In this document: positions 7,976 through 15,931 of the stretch, in pieces
How the letters are laid out: every line of letters starts with the position of its first letter
How positions within the stretch are numbered: the stretch's first letter is position 1
Assembly: GCA_902786965.1 (NCBI GenBank)
Contig: CADAEJ010000018.1
Location: forward strand, 17,975-54,908
DNA: 36,934 bases
Source: an uncultured Ruminococcus sp.
GTDB taxonomy: Bacteria; Bacillota; Clostridia; Oscillospirales; Ruminococcaceae
Reading direction: 5' to 3'
Translations under genes and position numbers: made by a program
The notes under the pieces: model-generated
Database searches by the model: none
What the model was told of the DNA's origin: nothing
What the model saw: the letters and a program-made list of their open reading frames with translations, nothing else

Positions 7976-10525
7976 ATGACAGCAGCCATTGAAAAAACGG
8001 GCTTTCTGAAAAATCCGCTGCGAAAGTCAAAGGAAAAATACGGGTGGGTGTTCCTCACAGCGTTTGTGATAATGGCAGTTTCCGTATTGCCGCGTACTAT
8101 CGCAAACGGCGGTATATTCACCTATTACGGTGATTTCAACTCACAGCAGATAATGTTCTACCAGCACGCGCACGACTCGGTGCAGGCGGGCAATCTCGGC
8201 TGGGACTGGGGTACAGACCTTGGTTCGAGCTTTGTAGGTTCGTACTCGTTCTACCTGCTTGGCTCGCCGTTTTTCTGGATAACGACATTATTCCCGTCGT
8301 CATTCGTGCCGTATCTGATACCGTGGCTGCTCGCGCTGAAGACCGCAGTTGCATCGGTTTTCGCGTATGCATATATCAGGCGCTTTGTTGATGACCCTGC
8401 GGCTTGCTTTATCGGCGGACTGCTGTACGGCTGCTCGGGTTTTCAGATATACAATGTATTTTTCAACCACTTCCACGATGCGACAGCTTTCTTCCCGATA
8501 CTGCTGATAGGCTTTGAAAAGCTCGTCGCGGAGAACAAAAAGGGCGCATTTGCTCTTGCAGTGGCGATAAACGCGCTGATAAGCTACTTTTTCTTCATCG
8601 GCGAGTGCGTGTTCCTGGTCATTTACTTCTTCCTGCGCTGCACGGACAAGGAGTTCAAGATAACCGTCAAGAAGTTCTTCTGGCTTATTTTTGAGGCAGT
8701 GCTTGGCGTTGCTATGGGCGCGATACTATTCCTGCCCGCTTGTATGGATATTCTTGGAAACCCGCGCCTTACCGAAAGGCTGTGGGGCTCGGATATGGTG
8801 TTCTACAGCGAGAACGTGCGCATACCGCGTATCTTCCAGGCGTTCTTTATGCTCAACGATATGCCTGCGAGAATAAACATCTTTGCATCCGACCGCGCAA
8901 GGTGGGCATCAATGGCGGGCTACCTGCCGATGTTCTCGATGGCGGGTGTTATCGGCTTTATGCGCACACGCCGCAAGCACTGGCTGACGCGCTCGGTGTA
9001 TGTGTTTATGATAATGGCGTGCATACCGATACTCAACTCGTCATTTATGCTGTTCAACGCATCATATTACTGCCGCTGGTTCTATATGCCGATACTTCTG
9101 ATGTGCCTTATGACCGCAAAGGTCTTTGCCGAGGAGCCCGATGACTTCAAGAAAGGCTTCTGGCTGGTGCTTGGCGTCGATGCGGCAATGCTCGCCGTGG
9201 GACTGCTTCCGAAGGAGGAAAACGGCAGACTGGTGTTCGGCAAGATAGCCCAGTACCCCGAGCTTTATTATATCCAGTTCATTATTACGGTGATCATGAT
9301 ACTGATGCTGGCGCTGCTTGTGTACTTTTTCTCGCATAAGGGCGTTAAAAGCGGTATCGGCTTTCTGCATCTTTCATACAAGCGCACCGCCTGCCTGATG
9401 ACCGCTATCGCCTGCGGAGTGTGTATGTTCACCTGCGTGGTATACGGCTCGATACAGACCGAGTCGCCAAAGGACTACATCGCGCGCGGTGTCAACGGCA
9501 AGGAAAATATGGATATGCAGCTGCTTGAGACGAACAGTCTGCATTATAACCCCGACAACAGTTTCTACCGCATAGATACCTCCCCCGATATCGACAACTG
9601 GTGTATGTTCTGGGGAATGTCGTCGATGCGCTGCTTCCACAGTGTTGTAAATACGTCGATAATGGACTTCTACACGAGCCTGGGACAGACGCGTGACGTT
9701 GCATCGCGTATGGAAACAAACCTGTATCCCCTGCGCTCTTTGCTGTCGGTGAAATACTATTTCGATCAGCACGAGCTTAAAGAGGGCGAGTCCCCCGAAA
9801 GCCCCGGACTGCTCACGGGGTTCAAGTATGTGGGCAAGATGAACGGCTTCAGGGTGTTTGAAAACGAGTATTATATCCCGATGGGATTTGCGTTTGACAA
9901 ATACTGCAAGAAAGATGATCTGGACGGAAAATCCGATGTCAACAAGACGCAGATGCTTATGAAGGCGCTTGTGCTTGACGGTGATACCGCCGTTAAGTAC
10001 AGGGACTACGTCAAGTACAACAGTTTCCTGCCGTCAGAGCTTTCTGCGACCTCGTATATGAAGAACTGCAACGAGCGCCGTGAGGAGTGCTGCGACAGGT
10101 TCAGTTACACCACAAGCGGATTTGACGCGCATATCGACCTGCCTGCAAAAAGGCTGGTGTTCTTCTCCGTTCCGTATGACAAGGGCTGGAAGGCGCAGGT
10201 CAACGGGAACGATGTTGAGATCCTCAAGGTCGATTTCGGGCTTATGGCTATCCCCTGCGAACAGGGCAGCAGCGATATTAAATTCACCTACGAGATGCCG
10301 TTCTTGAAAACGGGTATCCTGCTCACAGTCGGAGGCTTTGCGGTCTGGGGCGGTTATGTGGTTTATTTCAGAAAGAAAGAGAAGATAGTCCCCGATGCCG
10401 ATGCTGACGGCAATGACGATGACGAGGATACCTCGGCAGCTGAGGAAGATACCGATGCAAACGGCGGGGATACGGCAGAAAGTGAGGAAGAAGATGTACT
10501 CCAAGGAAAAGACGATAACCTCTGA
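7976..10525 (+). CDS. YfhO family multi-spanning membrane protein (probable GT-C glycosyltransferase)
   Basis: An 849-residue YfhO-like membrane protein. After a basic cytoplasmic start, helix 1 is at ~24-44, followed by the first extracytoplasmic loop with YYGDFNSQQIMFY, resembling GT-C enzymes in which an acidic residue follows helix 1. About a dozen more helices run to residue ~480. A large soluble extracytoplasmic region (~500-770) ends in the family's FFSVPYDKGWKAQVNG block, then a last helix (~785-803) and an acidic Asp/Glu-rich cytoplasmic tail. B. subtilis YfhO is required for adding sugars to lipoteichoic acid; the role here is inferred from that family. AAAAGGGG lies about 8 nt before the ATG. 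The last 32 nt overlap the Nudix gene. Confidence 0.85.
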   Translation: MTAAIEKTGFLKNPLRKSKEKYGWVFLTAFVIMAVSVLPRTIANGGIFTYYGDFNSQQIMFYQHAHDSVQAGNLGWDWGTDLGSSFVGSYSFYLLGSPFFWITTLFPSSFVPYLIPWLLALKTAVASVFAYAYIRRFVDDPAACFIGGLLYGCSGFQIYNVFFNHFHDATAFFPILLIGFEKLVAENKKGAFALAVAINALISYFFFIGECVFLVIYFFLRCTDKEFKITVKKFFWLIFEAVLGVAMGAILFLPACMDILGNPRLTERLWGSDMVFYSENVRIPRIFQAFFMLNDMPARINIFASDRARWASMAGYLPMFSMAGVIGFMRTRRKHWLTRSVYVFMIMACIPILNSSFMLFNASYYCRWFYMPILLMCLMTAKVFAEEPDDFKKGFWLVLGVDAAMLAVGLLPKEENGRLVFGKIAQYPELYYIQFIITVIMILMLALLVYFFSHKGVKSGIGFLHLSYKRTACLMTAIACGVCMFTCVVYGSIQTESPKDYIARGVNGKENMDMQLLETNSLHYNPDNSFYRIDTSPDIDNWCMFWGMSSMRCFHSVVNTSIMDFYTSLGQTRDVASRMETNLYPLRSLLSVKYYFDQHELKEGESPESPGLLTGFKYVGKMNGFRVFENEYYIPMGFAFDKYCKKDDLDGKSDVNKTQMLMKALVLDGDTAVKYRDYVKYNSFLPSELSATSYMKNCNERREECCDRFSYTTSGFDAHIDLPAKRLVFFSVPYDKGWKAQVNGNDVEILKVDFGLMAIPCEQGSSDIKFTYEMPFLKTGILLTVGGFAVWGGYVVYFRKKEKIVPDADADGNDDDEDTSAAEEDTDANGGDTAESEEEDVLQGKDDNL

Positions 10526-11030
10526 ACAGGTCTATGACGGTATCGTGGTCAAGCTTTTCAGCGACAGCGTTGAGCTTGACAACGGCACAAAGGCTGTGCG
10601 CGAGGTCATTCACCACCCCGGCGGCGTGTGCGTGGCTGCGCTTGATGAAAACGAAAATGTGTTTATGGTCGAGCAGTTCAGATACCCTTTTGCAGAGGTG
10701 CTGACCGAGCTGCCGGCAGGTAAGCTCGAATACGGCGAAGATCCCGAGACCTGCGGCAGACGTGAGCTGCGCGAGGAAGCGGGTGTGGTCGCGGACAAGT
10801 TCGAGTACCTCGGCTGCCTCTACCCTACCGTTGCGTATGATACCGAGAAGATCCATATGTTCCTTGCGACAGGGCTGACTGCTGCTGCGCAGGATCTCGA
10901 TGACGGCGAGTTCCTCGATGTCAGGAAAATGCCGCTGAAGCAGGCATTTGAAATGGCGATGAACGATCAGCTGCACGATGCGAAAACGCAGCTTGCAGTC
11001 ATTAAAGCCTATCTGAAACTGCACGGCTAA
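10494..11030 (+). CDS. Nudix hydrolase, ADP-ribose pyrophosphatase type
   Basis: A 178-residue Nudix enzyme. The full Nudix box G-x5-E-x7-R-E-U-x-E-E-x-G-U is present as GKLEYGEDPETCGRREL followed by REEAGV (residues ~77-99). The EQFRYPFAEVLTELPAG segment just upstream is typical of the NudF/ADP-ribose pyrophosphatase branch, which cleaves ADP-ribose to AMP and ribose 5-phosphate. The ATG at 10494 is chosen because GAGGAAG lies just upstream and the preceding in-frame codons read through the acidic tail of the upstream gene. It overlaps that gene by 32 nt, so translation is probably coupled. A strong terminator follows. Confidence 0.9.
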   Translation: MYSKEKTITSEQVYDGIVVKLFSDSVELDNGTKAVREVIHHPGGVCVAALDENENVFMVEQFRYPFAEVLTELPAGKLEYGEDPETCGRRELREEAGVVADKFEYLGCLYPTVAYDTEKIHMFLATGLTAAAQDLDDGEFLDVRKMPLKQAFEMAMNDQLHDAKTQLAVIKAYLKLHG

Positions 11031-11058
11031 ACGGTACGGTACAAGTAAAAAGTCAAAG

Positions 11059-11087
11059 AAAGCGGAGCGCGATGCTCCGCTTTTTTT
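11059..11087. terminator. Shared bidirectional terminator of the Nudix gene and noc
   Basis: Stem 11059-11068 pairs with 11074-11083 (10 bp, loop GCGAT), followed by a run of seven T on the plus strand and preceded by A-rich sequence. It sits between convergent genes and overlaps the noc stop codon by two bases. Confidence 0.9.
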
Positions 11088-11991
11088 AGTCTGCCTCCGC
11101 AGGTTTTGAGGCTATCCTGATTATGTACTCGATGTAGTCCTCGTGGTCGATGCGCTGCGTGTCGGTGTCCACGCCTGCAAGGCGCATAACATCTACCGCC
11201 TTGTTGACGGTGTTGAAAAACATCTTTACATCGCGCAGAACTGCCGCGCTCTTGCGGATATTCCTGCGGTGTATCTCGTCCTCCTCAAGCTTTTTGACGG
11301 CGCTTTCAAGCTGTGCGACTGTCCAGCCAAGGCTGACCGTCTTTTGCAGCAGCTCCTTGCGCTGCTCGGTATCGGGTACCCGCAGCAGTGCCCTTGCGTG
11401 CCTTTCCGAGAGTGAATGCTCGGTGATGATGCTCTGCTCCTCCTGCGTCAGCCGCAGCAATCGCAGCTTGTTTGCGACCGTTGACTGCGCGTAGCCCAGC
11501 CGCACCGCGACCTCCTCCTGCGTCAGCCCGAACTTTTTCACCAGCTTGTCCAGCGCCATTGCCTCCTCAAAAAAGTTGAGCTGCGCACGCTGGATGTTTT
11601 CGATGAGCGACATCACGGCGCTGCGCTTGGTGTCGGCGTTGATAAGTATGCACGGCACTGTGAGCATACCTGCCATTTTTGCCGCGCGAAGCCGCCTTTC
11701 GCCCGAGATAAGCTCAAACCCGCCATCTACCCTGCGCACCGAAAGCGGCTGGATTATGCCGTCCTGCGAGATGCTTTTTGCAAGGCTGGTCAGCTTCTCG
11801 GCGGAGAAAAACTTGCGCGGCTGCGAGGGATTTGTGCGTATGTCCGCTATGGAGATGTCGAATATCTTGCCGACCTCCCTGACTGCCAGACTCCCCTGCT
11901 GCGCGGATTTTGCGCGGTAATAATCGCTTATCTCGCGGTCGTAGTCATCTTCTGTAAAAACTTTCGCCAATGCTTTTGGTAATATTCCCAT
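11086..11991 (-). CDS. noc: Noc-like nucleoid occlusion / ParB family protein
   Basis: A 301-residue ParB-fold protein. It has the ParB CTP-binding boxes NPSQPRKFF (~59), SGERRLRAAKMAG (~95) and ENIQRAQLNFFEEA (~131), then a helix-turn-helix QEEVAVRLGYAQSTVANKL. The QSTVANKLRLL recognition segment matches Noc of B. subtilis rather than Spo0J. The N-terminus (MGILPKALAKVF) could be the amphipathic helix Noc uses to bind membrane, and the C-terminal ~50 residues form the dimerisation region. Noc prevents FtsZ assembly over the nucleoid. No copy of the B. subtilis Noc site was found by eye in the window. AAAGGAGG lies 8 nt before the ATG. It is divergent from parA. It could be a second ParB with another role. 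Confidence 0.85.
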   Translation of the reverse strand: MGILPKALAKVFTEDDYDREISDYYRAKSAQQGSLAVREVGKIFDISIADIRTNPSQPRKFFSAEKLTSLAKSISQDGIIQPLSVRRVDGGFELISGERRLRAAKMAGMLTVPCILINADTKRSAVMSLIENIQRAQLNFFEEAMALDKLVKKFGLTQEEVAVRLGYAQSTVANKLRLLRLTQEEQSIITEHSLSERHARALLRVPDTEQRKELLQKTVSLGWTVAQLESAVKKLEEDEIHRRNIRKSAAVLRDVKMFFNTVNKAVDVMRLAGVDTDTQRIDHEDYIEYIIRIASKPAEAD

Positions 11992-12014
11992 TTTATACGT
12001 CCTCCTTTTCTACT

Positions 12015-12023
12015 ATTGTAACA
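12015..12023 (-). promoter_or_regulatory. Candidate extended -10 promoter of noc
   Basis: Minus-strand TGT followed by TACAAT lies about 24 bp upstream of the noc ATG. No good -35 is present 17 bp further up, so this rests on the extended -10 alone. Confidence 0.45.
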
Positions 12024-12157
12024 CGGCGCCGAGGGGACGTTCCATAGTTTATCCAAAGAAAAAATCCAAATATTGCGACAAATAGCCCGCATTTACGCTA
12101 TATTTAGTGCTGTATCTTTGCGTTGTGAGCACTCCCCTGTCAAAGCGGCTCGAAAAA

Positions 12158-12173
12158 TGTTTCACGTGAAACA
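12158..12173. promoter_or_regulatory. parS: parS centromere site 1
   Basis: The exact 16-bp palindrome TGTTTCACGTGAAACA, the Spo0J/ParB nucleation site, lies in the noc-parA divergent intergenic region upstream of the parA promoter. Confidence 0.97.
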
Positions 12174-12216
12174 ATATTTTTTGCAAAAAGGGGTTTTCAA
12201 AATCAAAATAATATAG

Positions 12217-12222
12217 TATAAT
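12217..12222 (+). promoter_or_regulatory. Candidate -10 of the parA-parB promoter
   Basis: Consensus TATAAT lies 26 bp before the parA start. A weak -35 (TTTTCA, 12194-12199) sits 17 bp upstream. ParB spreading from the parS site 20-60 bp upstream could influence this promoter. Confidence 0.55.
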
Positions 12223-12247
12223 AGGATTTGACAATAAGGAATGGAGG

Positions 12248-13048
12248 ATGCGCCGTTTGGCGTGGAATAAAATGGGTAAAGTAATTGCGGTTTCTAACCA
12301 AAAAGGCGGTGTCGGCAAGTCAACGACGGTCGTTAATCTTGCGGCTGTTTTCGGGGCAAAGGGCTCAAAGGTTCTTATTATCGACTTTGACCCGCAGGGC
12401 AACACGACAACCAGCTTTGGCATCTCAAAGAAAAGTATACGAAACACCGTCTATGACGTGCTTCTGGGAGATTGTCCCTTGCAGGAGTCGGTCGTAGCAT
12501 CGGCGTTCAGGGGCGTTTCGGTCGTACCGACTACGCAGGATCTTGCGAGCGCGTCGGTACAGCTGCTGACGATGGAAAACCGCGCGATGCGCTTGAAGGA
12601 GTGCCTTAATGACGCGCGCGAGTTTTACGACTACATATTCATCGACTGTCCGCCGACGCTTGATATGCTGACAATAAACGCGCTTGTTGCGGCAAATTCC
12701 GTCATCATACCGATACAGTGTGAGTTTCTCTCGCTCGAGGGGCTTGTCGAGCTGCACCAGACGATAACCCGTGTACGCGAGACCTGGAACAGCGAACTTG
12801 AGGTCGAGGGGATACTTTTCACAATGTGCGTGGCGCGCTACAAGCTGACCGAGCAGATAATGAAAGAGGTCAAAAAGCACTTCCCAAATGAGACCTTTAA
12901 CACCGTTATACCGCGTAACATCGCTATTTCAGAAGCGCCGAGCTTTGGCGAGCCTGTGATCTACTACGAGAAGAAATCAAAGGGCGCAAAGGCATACGAG
13001 GAGCTTGCAAAGGAAATGGTCAAGCGCGCAAAGAAAAAATCAAAGTAA
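12248..13048 (+). CDS. parA: Chromosome partitioning ATPase ParA (Soj)
   Basis: A 266-residue ParA/MinD-type deviant Walker ATPase. It shows the signature lysine motif KGGVGKSTTVVNLA (~19-32), LIIDFDPQGNTT (~46), the Walker B-like IDCPP near 129, and the C-terminal PRNIAISEAPSFG that is diagnostic of Soj/ParA. It forms ATP-dependent dimers on nucleoid DNA and positions ParB-parS complexes; Soj also regulates DnaA in B. subtilis. AAGGA lies 7 nt before the ATG at 12248. Family members usually begin MGK, matching an in-frame ATG at 12272, but that codon has no good ribosome site, so the start is uncertain by eight codons. parB follows after 37 bp containing a second parS. Confidence 0.95.
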   Translation: MRRLAWNKMGKVIAVSNQKGGVGKSTTVVNLAAVFGAKGSKVLIIDFDPQGNTTTSFGISKKSIRNTVYDVLLGDCPLQESVVASAFRGVSVVPTTQDLASASVQLLTMENRAMRLKECLNDAREFYDYIFIDCPPTLDMLTINALVAANSVIIPIQCEFLSLEGLVELHQTITRVRETWNSELEVEGILFTMCVARYKLTEQIMKEVKKHFPNETFNTVIPRNIAISEAPSFGEPVIYYEKKSKGAKAYEELAKEMVKRAKKKSK

Positions 13049-13049
13049 A

Positions 13050-13065
13050 TGTTTCACGTGAAACA
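13050..13065. promoter_or_regulatory. parS: parS centromere site 2
   Basis: A second exact TGTTTCACGTGAAACA lies between the parA stop codon and the parB ribosome binding site. The two perfect sites flank parA. Confidence 0.97.
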
Positions 13066-13085
13066 TTTTTAGAAAGGAATAGAAA

Positions 13086-13976
13086 ATGAGCAAAAAAGCA
13101 CGAATGAACAGGGGACTCGATGCACTGTTCAGCGATAATTTCGCACCCGAAAAGGAAACTGAAAAGGCGGAGGAAGGCGGCATTACCACGGTGAGCATCT
13201 CGCTTGTCGAGCCGAATAAAAACCAGCCGAGAACAAAGTTCGATGATGAAAAGATCGCCGAGCTTACGCAGAGCATAAAGCAAAACGGCATTTTGCAGCC
13301 GATACTCGTCACTCCGCTTGACAACGGCGGATACCGCATAGTTGCGGGCGAAAGGCGCTGGAGGGCGGCTCGCGGCGCGGGGCTGAAGGAGATCCCCGTG
13401 TACATCAGAAAGCTTGACGATAAGCAGGTTATGCAGCTGGCGCTTATCGAAAACGTGCAGCGTCAGGACCTGTCACCGATAGAGGAGGCGCGCGCTTACA
13501 GACAGCTGATGGACGAATACAAAATGACGCAGCAGGAGGTGTCCGAGGCGGTGGGGAAGTCACGCTCGGTCATTGCGAACAGTCTGCGTTTGCTGACGCT
13601 TTGCGAGCCTGTGGTCGAGCTGCTTGAAAAGGGCGAGCTTACCGTTGGTCACGCAAAGATGCTTGCGGGTATCACCGATGCGCAGGAGCAGAAAACCATC
13701 GCACAGCTCGCTGTAAAAAACGGCTTCAATGTACGTCAGCTTGAGGTTTATATTGCGGGGCAGTCGGGCGAAAAGCAGAAAGCTAAAAAGCCCTCGCTGA
13801 AGCAGGAAAACCCGTTTCTGCGAGAGTTTGAGATAAGTGTTAACGACAATTCAAACATCAAGGCAAAGGCAAAGCAGTCGGGCGGGGGAGCAACGACCGT
13901 CAGCCTGACGATAGGCAAAAACGTTGATGTCAACGCGGTATTGAGCAAGCTTGCCGAGCTTTTGAAAAACTACTGA
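13086..13976 (+). CDS. parB: Chromosome partitioning CTPase ParB (Spo0J)
   Basis: A 296-residue ParB. The N-terminal basic RGLDALF motif (~10-16), which stimulates ParA ATPase, is present. The CTP-binding domain has EPNKNQPRTKF, VAGERRWRAARGAG and ENVQRQDLSPIEEARAY. The helix-turn-helix region reads QQEVSEAVGKSRSVIANSL, the Spo0J-type pattern, followed by GHAKMLAG. The C-terminal dimerisation domain begins after a Lys-rich linker. ParB loads at parS, uses CTP to slide as a clamp, and recruits SMC. AGAAAGGAAT lies 6 nt upstream of the ATG. It forms an operon with parA and ends in a terminator at 13987-14020. Confidence 0.97.
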   Translation: MSKKARMNRGLDALFSDNFAPEKETEKAEEGGITTVSISLVEPNKNQPRTKFDDEKIAELTQSIKQNGILQPILVTPLDNGGYRIVAGERRWRAARGAGLKEIPVYIRKLDDKQVMQLALIENVQRQDLSPIEEARAYRQLMDEYKMTQQEVSEAVGKSRSVIANSLRLLTLCEPVVELLEKGELTVGHAKMLAGITDAQEQKTIAQLAVKNGFNVRQLEVYIAGQSGEKQKAKKPSLKQENPFLREFEISVNDNSNIKAKAKQSGGGATTVSLTIGKNVDVNAVLSKLAELLKNY

Positions 13977-13986
13977 TATGACAGAA

Positions 13987-14020
13987 AAAGAGAGTCTGCA
14001 CGGTCATGCAGGCTCTCTTT
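13987..14020. terminator. Bidirectional terminator between parB and alaA
   Basis: A 14-bp stem (13987-14000 with 14007-14020) has a single G-T wobble and a 6-nt loop. A-rich and T-rich flanks suit termination of both convergent genes. Confidence 0.85.
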
Positions 14021-14023
14021 AGT

Positions 14024-15238
14024 TTACTGGTGGTAGGTCCTGAGGAAGTCTTTCATCTCGCCCATCGCGTAGGTCAGCTGTTCGCAGTTTGGCAGGTAAA
14101 CGATGCGGAAGTGGTCGGGCTGCTCCCAATGGAAGCCGCCGCCGTGGGTGAGTAAGATCTTTTTTTCGCGCAGGAAATCAAGCACGAACTGCTCGTCGTC
14201 CTTCAAGCCGAACTTTTGCTTGTCGAGCTTGGGGAAGATGTAAAATGCCGCCTGCGGTCTGACTGCGCTCATGCCGTCAATGCCGTCGATAAGCTTGCAG
14301 ATGCACTCGCGCTGTTCGTAGATACGTCCGCCGGGGAGGAGCATCTCATCGGTCTTGTCAAAGTCCTTCAGGGCGTATTCAATGACATACTGGCTCTGGA
14401 CGTTTGAGCAAAGGCGCATTGACGAGAGCATATTGATACCCTCTATGTAGCCGCGCGCTCTGTTGAGATCGCCGCTGAGCACCATCCAGCCGACACGGAA
14501 GCCTGCGATCTTGTGCGATTTTGAAAGACCGTTGAAGGTCACGCAGAAAAGGTCCGGGGCAAGTGATGCAATCGACGTATGCTTGATGCCGTCCATGCAA
14601 AGCCTGTCGTAGATCTCGTCGGAGAAGATGATAAGCTCATGCTCGCGTGCAAGCTGTGCAATCTGCTCAAGTATCTCCTTCGGGTAGACAGCGCCCGTTG
14701 GGTTGTTCGGATTTATAATGACGATAGCCTTGGTCCTGTCGGTGATCTTTGAGCGCATATCCTCAATATCAGGGTACCAGTTTGAAGATTCATCGCAGAT
14801 ATAGTGTACGGCATTTCCGCCCGAAAGTGTGACCGAGGCGGTCCACAGCGGGTAGTCGGGCGCGGGGACAAGCACCTCGTCGCCGTTGTCAAGAAGTCCC
14901 TGCATAGCCATCGTGATAAGCTCGGAAACTCCGTTGCCGGTGTAGATGTTGTCGATAGACTGCGCAATTACGCCTTTTGAAGCGTGGTAAGCCTTTATCG
15001 CCTCGCGCGCACGGACGATGCCGTGAGAGTCGGAATAGCCCTGCGCATCGTGAAGATGCTCGCTCATTTCCTGCAAAATATAGTCGGGTGCGTTGAAGTC
15101 AAACGGCGCAGGATTGCCTATATTGAGCTTGATTATTTTCTCGCCCTGCGCTATCATGCGGTTTGCCTCGTCCATAACGGGACCTCTGATGTCGTAGCAC
15201 ACGTTGTTCAGCTTGGTGGATTTTGCAAAGGTTCTCAT
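14024..15238 (-). CDS. alaA: AlaA-type alanine/pyruvate aminotransferase
   Basis: A 404-residue class I/II PLP aminotransferase. It is strikingly similar to E. coli AlaA along its length: STKLNNVCYDIRGPVMDEA near the start, LNIGNPAPFDFNAPDYIL, VPAPDYPLWTASVTLSGG, INPNNPTGAVYPKEIL, and the PLP lysine in GLSKSHKIAGFRVGWM (~237-252), then RIYEQRE and HFRIVYLP. AlaA transfers the glutamate amino group to pyruvate to make alanine. The ATG at 15238 is chosen for AGGAAG 8 nt upstream and for matching the family's start; an upstream in-frame start at 15280 would overlap the promoter. It is a single-gene unit with promoter and terminator, oriented against its neighbours. Confidence 0.92.
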   Translation of the reverse strand: MRTFAKSTKLNNVCYDIRGPVMDEANRMIAQGEKIIKLNIGNPAPFDFNAPDYILQEMSEHLHDAQGYSDSHGIVRAREAIKAYHASKGVIAQSIDNIYTGNGVSELITMAMQGLLDNGDEVLVPAPDYPLWTASVTLSGGNAVHYICDESSNWYPDIEDMRSKITDRTKAIVIINPNNPTGAVYPKEILEQIAQLAREHELIIFSDEIYDRLCMDGIKHTSIASLAPDLFCVTFNGLSKSHKIAGFRVGWMVLSGDLNRARGYIEGINMLSSMRLCSNVQSQYVIEYALKDFDKTDEMLLPGGRIYEQRECICKLIDGIDGMSAVRPQAAFYIFPKLDKQKFGLKDDEQFVLDFLREKKILLTHGGGFHWEQPDHFRIVYLPNCEQLTYAMGEMKDFLRTYHQ

Positions 15239-15270
15239 ATTTACACTTCCTAATAAAAATATCCTGATAC

Positions 15271-15299
15271 ATTTTACCACTTTAAATATGATGTGTCAA
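15271..15299 (-). promoter_or_regulatory. Sigma-A promoter of alaA
   Basis: Minus-strand TTGACA (15299-15294) and TAAAAT (15276-15271) are spaced 17 bp apart, with TGG giving an extended -10. It lies about 33 bp upstream of the ATG. Confidence 0.82.
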
Positions 15300-15375
15300 C
15301 AGCATTTTTTCTCAAAAATCTTGGATCTGCGTGAGTTTTTTTGGAAAAAGACTTTATTTTTTTCTTTAAATATAG

Positions 15376-15386
15376 TATAATATAAT
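15376..15386 (+). promoter_or_regulatory. Candidate -10 elements upstream of zapA
   Basis: Two overlapping TATAAT hexamers (15376-15381 and 15381-15386) lie in AT-rich DNA about 65 bp before zapA. No convincing -35 is visible, only a T-run near 15353-15363. This could start the long plus-strand array that follows. Confidence 0.45.
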
Positions 15387-15448
15387 TGGTATTCTATACA
15401 TTCAGCAAAACTTATAAACATACATTTTCTGAAACGGAGGAAGATATT

Positions 15449-15931
15449 ATGAAAAACGTGGTAAAGGTCCAGCTTGCAGGGAGAAGCTACACGCTGAACT
15501 CCACCGAAACGCCCGATTACACGATAAGGCTTTCAAGGGAGCTGAACAAGCGTCTGGATATGATAATGTCGCAGTCCGAGAGCCTTTCATCGCTTGATGC
15601 GGCTCTGCTTTGTGCAATGGACTGTCTTGACGAGCTGACAAAGGCAACGCGCAATGTTGAAAATATCCGTTCGCAGATAAAGGACTACGTTGATGATGCC
15701 TCGCAGGCACGCCTTGCCGCAGAGGAGTCCAACAAGGAGAACCGCATACTGCGTGCGAAGGTTGACGAGCTTCAGACCGAGCTGAAAAAGCGCACGACCG
15801 TCATCAGATACGACAACGAAAAGGTCGAGAATGCGCGCGATATGCTTTCACGCGAGATAAACGCGGCGATAAATTCGCCCTTGAGCAGACCTACCGTTCA
15901 GCAGATAAATGCTGACCTTAACAAGAAATAA
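15449..15931 (+). CDS. zapA: Cell division protein ZapA
   Basis: A 160-residue ZapA-like protein. The N-terminal domain reads VKVQLAGRSYTLNSTETPDY, then RLSRELNKRLDMIM and SSLDAALLCAMDCLDEL, the ZapA globular head. A long charged coiled coil follows (~65-125). Firmicutes ZapA proteins bundle FtsZ filaments at the division site; this one is longer than the ~85-110-residue common form owing to the extended coiled coil and an unstructured tail. The ATG has GGAGG 8 nt upstream; an earlier in-frame start at 15386 would overlap the promoter. The stop codon TAA overlaps the next gene's ATG by one base, indicating translational coupling. Confidence 0.85.
   Translation: MKNVVKVQLAGRSYTLNSTETPDYTIRLSRELNKRLDMIMSQSESLSSLDAALLCAMDCLDELTKATRNVENIRSQIKDYVDDASQARLAAEESNKENRILRAKVDELQTELKKRTTVIRYDNEKVENARDMLSREINAAINSPLSRPTVQQINADLNKK

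Noticed and set aside
12049-12057. TTATCCAAA resembling a DnaA box (TTATCCACA) upstream of noc.
   Set aside because: A single near-match with no cluster of further boxes and no dnaA nearby, so it is not evidence for an origin.
11992-12247. Noc binding site (ATTTCCCGGGAAAT) near noc.
   Set aside because: Not present here or noticed elsewhere by eye; the CCCGGG words in the window lack the flanking bases.
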